Shown: piece by piece, positions 53,036 through 62,810 of the stretch
Layout: every line of letters begins with the position of its first letter
How positions within the stretch are numbered: position 1 is the stretch's first letter
Source: Gordionus sp. m RMFG-2023
Taxonomy: Eukaryota; Nematomorpha; Gordioida; Chordodea; Parachordodidae
Direction: 5' to 3'
NCBI RefSeq assembly: GCF_954871325.1
Contig: NC_088776.1
Coordinates: 19,654,052 to 19,718,051 of the forward strand
Length of the DNA stretch: 64,000 bases
Translations under genes and position numbers: made by a program
The notes under the pieces: model-generated
What the model was told of the DNA's origin: nothing
The model's input: only the letters and a program-made list of their open reading frames with translations
Databases searched by the model: none

Positions 53036-54119
53036 GTTTCACATTCAAAAATCGGAAAGTCCCAATCAAAAAAGGAAAAGTGTCAAACAAAAAAGGAAAA
53101 GGTCCAATCAAAAAAGGAAAAGTGTCAATCAAAAAAGGATAATTCCTATAAGGAAAGAATAAGTGTCAATAAAAAAAGGAAAATCGTAATTTTTATGTCA
53201 ATTTTTCTTGAATTTTTATTTATTTTTGTTATTCCTTCTTATTTTATTTCTAACTTTTTGCGATTTCTTTACTTTATTTTTCTTACAACTTTTTACGATT
53301 TCTTTACTTTATTTTTCTTACTATATATTTTCTCAATTAATTTTTCTTCTCATTTTTGAAATTCTTTTGTCTTTTTAAAAATAATTTATAAATTTTCCGT
53401 TATTTTTCTTCACCTCTGTCGTTACTTATTTTTCATCATACATACAATATTCTTTTTATGACTTTTTCTCCTCTAATTAAATTCTTTTACATATATTTCT
53501 AACCTTTTCAATCTCTTTAAGTAATTTTTAATCTTTATTTTTTTTATCTTTTCTTTTTTTCTTCTCATTTTTGATAATTCTTTTTAGGAGTTATATTTAA
53601 TTTTTACTAAATTTTTGGCAAACAATTTTTTTATATAATTTTTTACATATCAAATTGTTTAATTACAATTGCTAAATTAAATTAATCGTTTGGTTATTAT
53701 AATGTACCTTTTAGAGATTAAATAAATTTGAACTATAATACCAAACGATATATAAACTAATAAAATATAATCATTTTTAAATTCTTTTTTTAAATTTTAA
53801 TATTTATGCAAGAAGCATTATATTTTTGAGCAAGAAAATAATTTTTTTGTAATTATTTTTAATACAATATTCTTTGATTTATGAATAAACGTAAAATAAT
53901 GTAAATGTTATAATCTAAAGGATTTTATTTTTTGTTATTCCTTCCATTTGTTGAGTATATATCTGGGATGTGAACCCTTCAACAAAAAAAAGGGTCCAGG
54001 TCCGGGTACAGGAATAAAATTTGAAAGCCCCGGGTCCAGGGTTCGGGTTCAGGGAACATAAAAATAATGATTTAAAATAAGATTTTTTTTTATTCATTTA
54101 TTATTATACTAGTTGATAA

Positions 54120-54137
54120 CCCGTCAAAAATGACGGG
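54120..54137 (-). other. Helitron 3' terminal hairpin
   Basis: Perfect 7-bp stem CCCGTCA/TGACGGG with a 4-base loop. On the element's strand it is followed 11 bases later by CTAG and the host T. This is the standard Helitron termination structure. Confidence 0.85.
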
Positions 54138-54199
54138 GAATATTATTTTTAATGAAGCAATATCTCTTAGTAGCACCTTAAATAGTATCATTATTTACC

Positions 54200-55290
54200 A
54201 GAGCTCCTGTTAGTCAGAATTGTCAGCGATCATATTAGGAGACCAACCAGGTTCACCATGAGGGAATAGTATAGGATAAACCATGGGGTCTAAATTTGGG
54301 CTCAATACATTAAGAATAATGAGATCGTTGTCATTAGATTTAGGATAGACTTTAATATCTCTTTTGAAAGGAGGCTCTCCATCTTCATTATTGAAAATCA
54401 TAGCTACGTCATCCATAGGATGGTAAATTATAACGGCGTCGATCGCTAGAACGATCTCCTTTAAAGATCATATTAATGGTTGGGAGTTTTGTATTAGAAG
54501 TAGTTGCTAATTCTAATGCAGATTGATGGACTTCACCTAATGTCTTAAAACTAAGAGCATAGGGGTTAATTTGTCGTATTAACTGATCTAATTGCTTTAT
54601 AATATCTTTATTACATTTACTATTTGCTGGATGGTGTATACGCTTATCTATAGCCTGTGTCGTATCTAACACGTATAACTGGGCATAAGTAGGCAAAGCA
54701 TTAGAAGGTGGGTATAAATTAGATGTGCGGTGATATATTTGACCGTGCACTTTGAAACAATAAAGGCCACTACCTGTAAGATCCGAAATTTTTGCGCCCA
54801 TCGATGCAAAAGCTACTGCTGAATTATAAGAACGTATGTTCTTCATAAAATTATTATGTAACTTATCTTGAGGGTTTGATATAAGATTTTTTAAATAAGG
54901 AGGATATGGTATTTGGGTAAGGATAACCTTCCCTTTATGACAGCACCTGTGTGAATTTACCGTCGGTCGGTCTCTCAGCTATGAAATTCATGGAAAAACA
55001 AAATTGACATATGATATTCATAGGCCCGCAAGTATGTTCAGTTATTAAGTGAATATCATTAGTATTAAAATGTGTTAAATTACTTCTATTTTTAAGAATA
55101 GATGTATAGGTGGTGGGGAAAATCTGTTTAAGCTTTAGACGAAAACGGGCAGCACATGCCCGCATCCTAGCAGTTTTAGTTGATATATCAATAGGAAAAG
55201 GTTTATTTAAATTAATACTTTGAGGTGTAGGTACTAAAGCTACTATAGGTTTGGGTTTCTTGGATTTTATATGACTTCGCACTTTACGAC
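54200..55290 (-). pseudogene. Helitron Rep/helicase N-terminal region
   Basis: Three blocks on the - strand belong to the Helitron-like N domain. The first has ARMRACAARFRLK and HTCGPMNIICQFCFSMNF (55282-54935), continuing one frame over as CCHKGKVILTQIPYPPYL. The second is NIRSYNSAVAFASMG...YCFKVHGQIYHR...AQLYVLDT (54846-54409). The third is RDIKVYPK...YPILFPHGEPGW (54416-54210). At least two frame changes separate them. The gene stops where the Rep nuclease should begin. Confidence 0.8.
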
Positions 55291-55349
55291 CACTTTCCTT
55301 AAAATAAAAATATTTTATCTAAATTATTGGAAAATAAAACTTCTTTTGT

Positions 55350-55612
55350 TATGTTTAATCTTTTTCTATTTCCCAAAATAGAAGTGTAAGAGGTAGGGAA
55401 GATTTGTTTAATTTTTTGATGAAAACGGCTTATGCATGCGCTAATCATAGCAGTTTTAATTGATAAATCAATTGTGGGAGATATAAATTTGAATTAGGAT
55501 TATGAGTTGTAGTTAATGAAACTAATTTAGGATTATTATATTTGGATTTTATGTGATTCCGTAATTTGCGGATACTTTCCTTTAATTGTTTGGGAGATTG
55601 TCTATTTTCCAT
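55350..55612 (-). pseudogene. Tandem second copy of the Helitron N-terminus
   Basis: From an ATG near 55611 the - strand reads MENRQSPKQLKESIRKLRNH and IKSKYNNPKLVSLTT, a diverged repeat of the KVRSHIKSKKPKPIVALVP start of the neighbouring block. The copies lie head to tail, so the 5' part of the gene was duplicated and then decayed. Confidence 0.6.
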
Positions 55613-55689
55613 AGTATTCTATTTATTAACGTTACATAGAATAAAAATTAAATATTATTTTCAAATAACTGGTAACACAAAAAAATTCC

Positions 55690-55970
55690 TAAATCTAGAA
55701 ATGAACGTTTTCGTATCTTGGTAATGTTAATTTTTTTTCTATCAACTTTCCTATCATCTTAACGTTAATTTTTTCACTTTCCTATCTCCTAATGTTAAAA
55801 TATCTTTTTTCTATCACCTTTCCTATCAATCATCTTAATGTTAAATAAATTGAGAGCTATTATTATCTCGTTAATGTAAAAAATTTTTTATGGCAACACT
55901 GGGATTCGAACTCGCAACCTATCGTTCGGAAGACAAACTTTTTTCCATTAAGCCCCCCCCCCTTCAATAT
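55690..55970 (+). repeat. Inverted Helitron 5'-end copy
   Basis: GAAATGAACGTTTTCGTATC and the following 270 bases match the reverse complement of 58060-58350, the Helitron's own 5' region. The first 20 bases of a Helitron start are absent. It points against the host Helitron. Confidence 0.8.
55893..55966 (-). repeat. tRNA-like stretch in the inverted Helitron end
   Basis: On the - strand GGCTTAATGG (A-box-like) is followed by GAGTTCGAATCCC (B box) at tRNA spacing. No acceptor stem forms, so it is tRNA-derived and not a gene. The copy at 58065-58140 is its inverted partner. Confidence 0.55.
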
Positions 55971-56079
55971 TATATTTTGATATATTTGTATATATATGAA
56001 ACTCTTTTTTTTATAAAATTAACTTAATTTAATTAGAATGACGGGTTGATGGGCAATTATTAAGTTAGGTGTATATGAT

Positions 56080-56945
56080 ACTAAATATGCTTTATTAATA
56101 TATTTTATAAAAATATTAAAATTTAGGAGAAAAAGAGGTAAAATTGTTACAATGTAACACGTGAACATTAAGGGTATAAGAAATATCAAAATTTAAATTG
56201 TGATAGAAATCATATTGGCTAAAATTTAAAATAGAGATCCTTGAAAATTTAATTTTAAATATGGGATATAGATATTGGTCTGAAAATTTTTTTTTACAAA
56301 CATAGCCAGGCCTGATCAAAAAACCAAGTCCCATGCAACTTTCATTTTTTTTATTTTGATTTAATAACAATGTCTTAAATTTAATTTTAATATTCCATTT
56401 ATTTCTATTGTGGGTAATTACTAATTAGTTATGTGTATATGATAAGAAATATGCTTTATTAATATATTTTATAAAAATATTAAAATTTAAGAGAAAAAGA
56501 GGTAAAATTGTTGCAATGTAACCCGCGAGCAAGCATTATGGGTATTAGAAATATCTGGGTAAAATTTAAAATAGAGATTCTTGAAAATTTTTTAATTTTA
56601 AATATGGGATATAGACATTGGCCTGATATTTTTTTTTGCAGACATAGCCAGGCCTGATCAAAAAACCAAGTCCAATGCAACTTTTATATAATTTTCATTT
56701 ATTTTTTATTGTAATTTAATAACAATTTCTTAAATTTAATTTTATATTCCATTTATTTCTATTGTAATTTAATAACAATGTCTTAAATTAAATTTTATAT
56801 TTAGATTTTAGAATAAAATTTAAAATTGTGATAGATATCATATTAAGTAAAATTTAAAATAGAGATAACATTGGCCGGGAAATTTTTTTTCGCAGACATG
56901 GCCAGGCCTTATCAAAAAACCAAGGCCTATGCGACTTTCATATTC
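56080..56945. repeat. Direct repeats of about 360 bp in the Helitron
   Basis: Units beginning AAATATGCTTTATTAATATA start near 56082 and 56446. A third, partial unit starts near 56770. Each contains AGGCCTGATCAAAAAACCAAG. The small - strand frames at 56116 and 56480 are the same repeat twice and have no family resemblance. Confidence 0.75.
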
Positions 56946-57068
56946 TGATTGTATTTTTAAATGAATTATGGGGCTGGGCTTGGGAATTTTTTTATTATTA
57001 ACTATGAGTCAGACATTGAACTAAACAAATTTTATTGCAGGCCTGGGCTCGGCCTGATCATAGATCAT

Positions 57069-57935
57069 AAGATCTAAATTTTAATAATTACTTTTATGAA
57101 ATTTTAATCAAGAATGAAGGAAGCATGATAAAAATGGGTAGCTAATGTCATTTTAAGAGATTCCAATATTGTTTGGGGTGTATTGTGTTATTTTTGTTTG
57201 TCAAATAGCTAAATATAATTTAAAGAATAGTTATAAGATCTAAATTTTAATAATTACTTTTATGAAATTTTAATCAAGAATGAAGGAAGCATGATAAAAA
57301 TGGGTAGCTAATGTCATTTTAAGAGATTCCAATATTGTTTGGGGTGTATTGTGTTATTTTTGTTTGTCAAATAGCTAATAATTTAAAGAATAGTTATAAG
57401 ATCTAAATTTTAATAATTACTTTTATAAAATTTTAATCAAGAATGAAGGAAGCATGATAAAAATGGGTAGCTAATGTCAGGGTGTATTGTGAGATTTATT
57501 TTTGTTTGTCAAATAGCTAAATATAATTTAAAGAATAGTTATAAGATCTAAATTTTAATAATTACTTTTATAAAATTTTAATCAAGAATGATGAAGGAAG
57601 CATGATAAAAATGGGTAGCTAATGTCAGGGTGTATTGTGAGATTTATTTTTGTTTGTCAAATAGCTAAATATAATTTAAAGAATAGTTATAAGATCTAAA
57701 TTTTAATAATTTACTTTTATGAAATTTTAATCAAGAATGAAGGAAGCATGATAAAAATGGGTAGCTAATGTCAGGGTGTATTGTGAGATTTATTTTTGTT
57801 TGTCAAATAGCTAAATATAATATAAAGAATAGTTATAAGATCTAAATTTTAATAATTACTTTTATGAAATTTTAATCAATAATGAAGGAAGCATGATAAA
57901 AATGGGTAGCTAATGTCATTTCAAGAGATTCCAAC
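57069..57935 (+). repeat. Six-unit tandem array in the Helitron
   Basis: Units of about 143-169 bp begin AAGATCTAAATTTTAATAAT (near 57069, 57238, 57400, 57543, 57691, 57838) and contain GAAGGAAGCATGATAAAAAT. Units 3 to 5 share the same short deletion after GCTAATGTCA, which gives the expansion order. Confidence 0.9.
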
Positions 57936-58059
57936 GGTATAATTAATTGAATGACGGTAAAAATATATTGGTGAGAAATTCAAAAATTACGTCAAAATTA
58001 GGCGCATGCGCAAAGTATATAAAGCTTCATATATATACACAAATATATCAAAATATAAT

Positions 58060-58350
58060 ATTGAAGGGGGGGCTCAATGGTAAGAACGTTTGCCTACCGA
58101 ACGATAGGTCGCTAGTTCGTCGAATCTATGTTTTGCCATAAAAAAATTTTTAAAAAAAGTTTTAACATTAGCGAGATAATAATAGCCCTCGATTTATTTA
58201 ACATTAAGATGATAGGAAAGTTGATGGAAAAAAAATATTTTAACATTATGAGATAGGAAAGTGAAAAAATTAACGTTATGAAGATAGGAAAGTTGATAGA
58301 AAAAAAATTAACATTACCAAGATACGAAAACGTTCATTTCTTGAATATGG
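58060..58350 (-). repeat. Helitron 5' region with tRNA-like stretch
   Basis: Inverted partner of 55690-55970. On the + strand GGCTCAATGG and AGTTCG.CGAATC at 58070-58130 mirror the A and B boxes, with the B box damaged here. Confidence 0.7.
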
Positions 58351-58439
58351 CTATTATATATATAGATTTCTATATATCATAATTTACAAATGAAAAATTT
58401 AATAAAATAATTTATATTTTAAATGTTTTATTCTCGCAC

Positions 58440-59400
58440 AATCATAATATCTTCTAAAATATCATCCTTGAGATTTCCACGTAAAGTAGACAATATCTAT
58501 TTCAAAGATGAAAATTCACGTTCTACCCTTACCTAAAATAGATAGTTATCTTTATAAAATTATTGTACTTGTGTCGCTGGTGCAGCCATGAAGATTCTAG
58601 ATAAGATATATAATTCTGGATATATTGAAAAATTTTCTTCCCAGAATTTTAAAATATTATATCCTTATTTATTCTCTTAACTTCTGAGAACTTTACTATT
58701 AAAGTTGCAATGGGCATTTTTTGATCCTCCTTTCTATCTGATGATAATTTGACCTTTTTTTTCTCTATCTAAAAGTAAAATTTCAAGATCATAAATGTTG
58801 CTATCATAATTATTATTATTATCACTATAACCAATAGTATTGTCGTAGTCTTCAATATATTATAAATAAAGGAGTTTTGCATATGCAATGAATCCTTAAA
58901 ATGGTCTTTAGTCATTTGTTTTTGGTAAATACTCAATAAAACTTGTTATCGAGGGTCTAAATATATAGAAGCGTATACAACACTATTTTCAAATATTGTT
59001 GCTCTCGAATTTTCATGTTTTCTTCGTATAAAAAGGACTGTAAATTTTTCTAAATCTAATCGGCGTATAATCCATATTCCATACAAATCAAATAAACATA
59101 ATTGTTCTGATTGTAATTTTAATATTGTTATTTTTAAAGGAACTAAACTAATACACTAGTAAGGTCCTTTATTTGGTACCAATCATCTTCCGACAAAATG
59201 ACTTTACATGCTCCTATAATAAAATCATTACAGAAATCTTTCAAACTTAATAGCATATTAATAAATTTACATAATAAAATATTATTACACTGGAAAATTA
59301 TGATATCAATCTCTAAATAAAATGGATTCCAGGAAGAAAATTGAAAGAAAACGCGAAGATAAAATAAATGATTCCACAAAAAAAGTTAATAAAATTTTTA
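58440..59400 (-). pseudogene. hAT transposase C-terminal half
   Basis: The - strand reads LSEDDWYQIKDLTSVLVPF (59150-59200 region), then ENSVVYASIYLDPR (near 59000), which is the AxxLDPR block of hAT enzymes. The end is VEREFSSLK and LSTLRGNLKDDILEDIMI (near 58540-58440), the C-terminal dimerisation domain. Several stops interrupt it. The N-terminal half and the first catalytic residues are absent. Confidence 0.72.
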
Positions 59401-59609
59401 AAAAATTTATATTATTTTTAAAAAAAATATTTTATTAAAATTTTTATGACACCTAGAACCCTGGACCCTCCACTTTTAAAAAGGGTCCGGGTTCGGGTTC
59501 AGCCAAAATACTAGGGTCCTGGAGGGTTCAGGTTCCTGGTCCGGGTTCACATCCCTGGTATATATTATATAAAGAATTTTTTTGTTTTAAAAAATAAAAT
59601 AATGAAGAT

Positions 59610-60560
59610 ATGGTAACAAGGGGAAAAAACATTAACAGTGAAACAAAAGCTCTAATAATTGACGCGTTAAAAAAGGGTAGTATCAAAAATATAATATCAT
59701 GTTTTAAAGTAAGCTATAAAACAGTGACAAATATTAAATACTTCATCTCAAAAATGTAATAAAATATGTTTGTCCAAAGGAGGTTCACTTGCACTCAAGA
59801 AATTAAATCAAGAACAGGAAGAATATATATTATTGGATTGCACTTTTTTAAAAAGGTTATGTGAAATGATTAAAGAAAGATATGATGTAGAAATATAAAA
59901 AAATACGGTAGGTTACTCTCAGGATTTAGGTATAACTTTAAAAGAGTATCACTAAGTTCAGTTAGAGAAAATACGAGATTCGCAAAGAGTACGCGAATTG
60001 GTTTGTAGATGTAGCCTATATGAAGGAAAAATTTATATTTATCGATGAGAGCGGGTTTCAACATCAATGGGACGATTATATGAATATTCACAAATAAATA
60101 AAAAGGCTATTAAAAATGTTCAAGGGATAAATACAATGAATTAAACTATCATTGCTGCTCTTATAATTGTAGGAATATTCAGATTCGAAGTTCTTGATGG
60201 CGCCTGCAAGGCTATATACTTTAGTAAATTTGTAAATGAAGTATTAAATCATTGTGAAGAAGGTAACATAATGAATATGTTTTTTGTGATGAATAATGTT
60301 CCATTTCATCTTAATCATAAAATTAGGGAATCGATAGAGAGAAGAGGGCAAGAGTCCTTATCTTAATCCCATTGAAAATGTGTTTTTTCAATGGAAGGAT
60401 TTTGTCAGAAATCAAAATCCCAGTAACTAAGAAGAATTAATTCGTTTCATAGAGTATGGAGAAAGAGGAGTATCTGAGAATGCAAAAAATTATTTTTGAA
60501 ATATGGAGATTTATATTCCAAAATGTAGAGGAGGGGAAATTATTTATGATTAATATAAAT
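59610..60560 (+). pseudogene. Tc1/IS630-type transposase, broken
   Basis: ATG at 59610 begins MVTRGKNINSETKALIIDAL, a helix-turn-helix with VSYKTVTNIKYF, and runs 47 codons to a stop. Later blocks, in changing frames, are GGSLALKKLNQEQEEYILL, GFRYNFKRVSLSSVREN, IRKEYANWFVDV, FIFIDESGF (first Asp, near 60045), VMNNVPFH (second acidic site, now Asn, near 60300) and SPYLNPIENVFFQWKD (third acidic region, near 60360). At least four frame changes or stops make it inactive. Confidence 0.8.
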
Positions 60561-60639
60561 TTTTGTTCCTTACTATAATATATATCGTAATTGTAATTAA
60601 ATAATTTGATATGTCAAAAATTCTAAAATAAAAAAAATT

Positions 60640-61370
60640 GTCTGTCAAAAATTTAGTGAAAATTAAATATAATTCCTAAAAAGACTTATCAAAAATGATA
60701 AGAAAATCAAAAAAATAATTAAAAATGACTTTAAGAAATTGAATAGGTTAGAAATGTATGTAAAAGATTACAATATAAGGAGAAAAAATTATAAAAAGAA
60801 TATCGTATGTATGATGAAAAAAAGTAGAATTATTTAAAAAATGGAGCAGAGAGGTGAAGAAAAATAACGGAAAATTTATAAATTATTTTTAAAAAGACAG
60901 AATTATCAAAAATGAGAAGAAAAATAAACTGAGAAAAGATAGTAAGTAAAATAAAGAAAAGAAATTGCAAAAAGTTAGAAATAAAATAAAAAGGAATAAT
61001 AAAAATTTTAAAAAAATTGAGAAAGTATTTTTTAAATATTTAAAAAAATAACGATTTTACATTTTTGAATTGGAATTTTCCTATTTTAATTGACACTTTT
61101 CCTTTCCTTTTGGTGATTTTCCTTTTTTAATCGACACTTTTCCGTTTTTGATTGGACCTTTTACTTTTTTTGACACTTTTCCATTTTTGATCGGACTTTT
61201 TTTCCTAACTTTTGGTACTTTTCCTTTTTGATTGATACTTTTCCTTTTTTGATTGAACCTTTTCCTTTTATGCTTGATCCTTTTCCTTTTTTGATTGGAC
61301 CCTTTCCTTTTATGATTGAAACTTTTCCTTTTTTGATTGGGACTTTTACTTATTTGAATTGGAAACCCTG
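60640..61370 (-). repeat. Right arm of the inner foldback element
   Basis: AT-rich inner part, then about 12 degenerate units of the type TTTTCCTTTTTTGATTGAAC up to the terminus. It is the inverted counterpart of 52426-53620. Confidence 0.85.
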
Positions 61371-61372
61371 TA

Positions 61373-62467
61373 ATATATATTCTTCCTGTTCTTGATTTAA
61401 TTTCTTGCGTTCACATGAACCTCCTTTGGATTCCATTTTTGAGACAAGAGTATTTAATATTTGTCACTGTCTTTTATAGCTTACTTTAAAACATGATTCT
61501 ACATTTTTGATACTATCCCATTTTAACCGTCAATTATTAGAGCTTTTGTAACTCTATTAATGTTTTCCTCCTTGTTTAATACATTTTCATAATTTTATTT
61601 TTTAAAACAAATAAAAATTTCTTTTAAGATATATACTCAACAAATGGAAGGAATGACAAAAAGACTACAACTTTTACCTCATTTTAAGATTAATTATTCA
61701 TAAATCAGAAAATATAGTTTTAAAAATACAAAAAAATCATTTACCTGCTCAAAAGTATTGAATACTTCTTGCATAAATATTATAAGAATTTAAAAATGAG
61801 TATGTTTTATTAATTTATATATCGTTTGGTATTACAGTTCAAACTTATTTAATTTTAAAAAGGTACTAAAACCAAATGATTAATTTAATATATGTAATTA
61901 AATAATTTAATATGCAAAAAATTCAAATAAAAAAAATTGTCTGCTAAAAGTTTAGTGAAAATTAAATATAATACCTAAAAAGGATTATCAAAATGAGAAG
62001 AAAAAAAATTGAGAAAAGATCAAAAAATAAAGATTGAAAAGGTTAGAAATGTATGTAAAAAATTACAGTATAAGGAGAAAAAATCATGAAAAGTCAAAAT
62101 AAAAGTAAAGAATTGTTTAAAATATGGAGCAGAGAGGTGAAGAAAAAATAACGGAAAATATAAATTATATTTAAAAAGACAAAAGAATTATCAAAAATGA
62201 GAAGAACAAAATATTGAGAAAAGATATAGTAAGAAAAATAAAAATTTATAATTTTTAAAAAAATAACGATTTTCCTTTTTTGAAAAAGTCCTTTTTTGAT
62301 CACTTTTCCTTTCCTTTTGGGAATTCTTTTTTGATTGACACTTTTTATTGATTGGACCTTTTTTTTATGATTAACCCTTTTCCTTTTTTGATCGGACCGT
62401 TTCCTTTTATGATTGAAACTTTTCCTTGTTTGATAAAGACTTTTCCTTTTTTGAAAGGGAACCCCTG
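61373..62467 (-). mobile_element. Right part of the outer foldback element
   Basis: Read on the - strand: arm with minisatellite units (62467-62270), AT-rich arm, central unit with AAACGATATATAAATTAA (near 61820), then a second copy of the transposase start (61660-61380). The last ends at TTGATTTAATTTCTTGCG, equivalent to about 59800 in the inner copy. The inner element begins right there. Confidence 0.72.
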
Positions 62468-62595
62468 TAAATAAACCGTATTTTTAAATTTTGGAGATCA
62501 TTGTATAAACTTAATTAATACTATAAAATGGAACTTAAAAATAACTTTAAATTTTTTTTTAACATAAGTAGAAATATTTTTGACAAAAATTAACT

Positions 62596-62810
62596 ATCAC
62601 CTCATTATAACTAGTTAGTTATGTTACCTAAATTATCTGTAATTATTTACCTATAACTAATAAATATAACTAGTTACTTGTAACTTTAACTAGTTACAAT
62701 TACCTTTGTAACTAGTTTCCGTTATTTTTAACTAGTATAGTTACCTTTGTTAGATTACTTTTATAACTAGTTACTTATAAGTAGTTGTGCACTAAGAGTT
62801 CTATTTATTT
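62596..62810. repeat. TAACTAGTTAC-rich repeat
   Basis: Seven or more close variants of GTAACTAGTTAC occur here, as in the subterminal parts of the MITE at 45266-45989. It ends near GTGCACTAAG. Probably one damaged copy of that MITE. Confidence 0.5.

Larger units (their letters stand above)
54109..58366 (-). mobile_element. Helitron, non-autonomous, with Rep N-terminal coding remnant
   Basis: On its own strand it starts TCTATATATATAATAGCC after an A and ends in a hairpin plus CTAG before a T, which is the Helitron rule of insertion between A and T. It keeps only the N-terminal part of the replication protein gene. The HUH nuclease and helicase are missing. It also holds a 360-bp direct duplication, a six-unit tandem array and an inverted second 5' end. 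It makes no target duplication, as expected. Confidence 0.85.
53963..59557 (-). mobile_element. hAT transposon carrying a Helitron
   Basis: The ends CTGGGATGTGAACCC and GGGTTCACATCCCTG are inverted, with a perfect 8-bp duplication, GTATATAT (53955-53962, 59558-59565). GGGTCC/GGACCC words are repeated inside both ends. About 1.3 kb belongs to the hAT itself; the rest is the Helitron at 54109-58366. Confidence 0.88.
52426..61370 (+). mobile_element. Inner foldback Tc1/IS630-type element with transposase gene
   Basis: It begins GAGGGTTTCCCA and ends GGAAACCCTG, with TA outside each end (52424-52425, 61371-61372). The arms are about 700 bp, with outer arrays of AAAAAGGAAAAGTGTCAATC-like units and AT-rich inner parts. 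A single transposase gene (59610-60560) lies before the right arm. Two later insertions, a hAT MITE in the left arm and a hAT with a Helitron before the gene, stretch it to 8.9 kb. Without them it would be about 2.8 kb. Confidence 0.8.
52136..62467 (-). mobile_element. Outer foldback Tc1/IS630-type element
   Basis: The left end CAGGGTTCCCATTC and right end GGGAACCCCTG are inverted and each borders a TA (52134-52135, 62468-62469). The right part (61373-62467) reads in reverse: arm, centre, then the start of the transposase gene. The left part is only the tip of the other arm (52136-52425). Between them sits the inner copy, with the outer element's transposase core missing. This reading as one split element is inference; two neighbouring partial copies would look similar. 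Confidence 0.6.

Noticed and set aside
55893-58140. Two inverted tRNA genes
   Set aside because: They are copies of one Helitron-associated sequence, lack acceptor stems, and one has a damaged B box.
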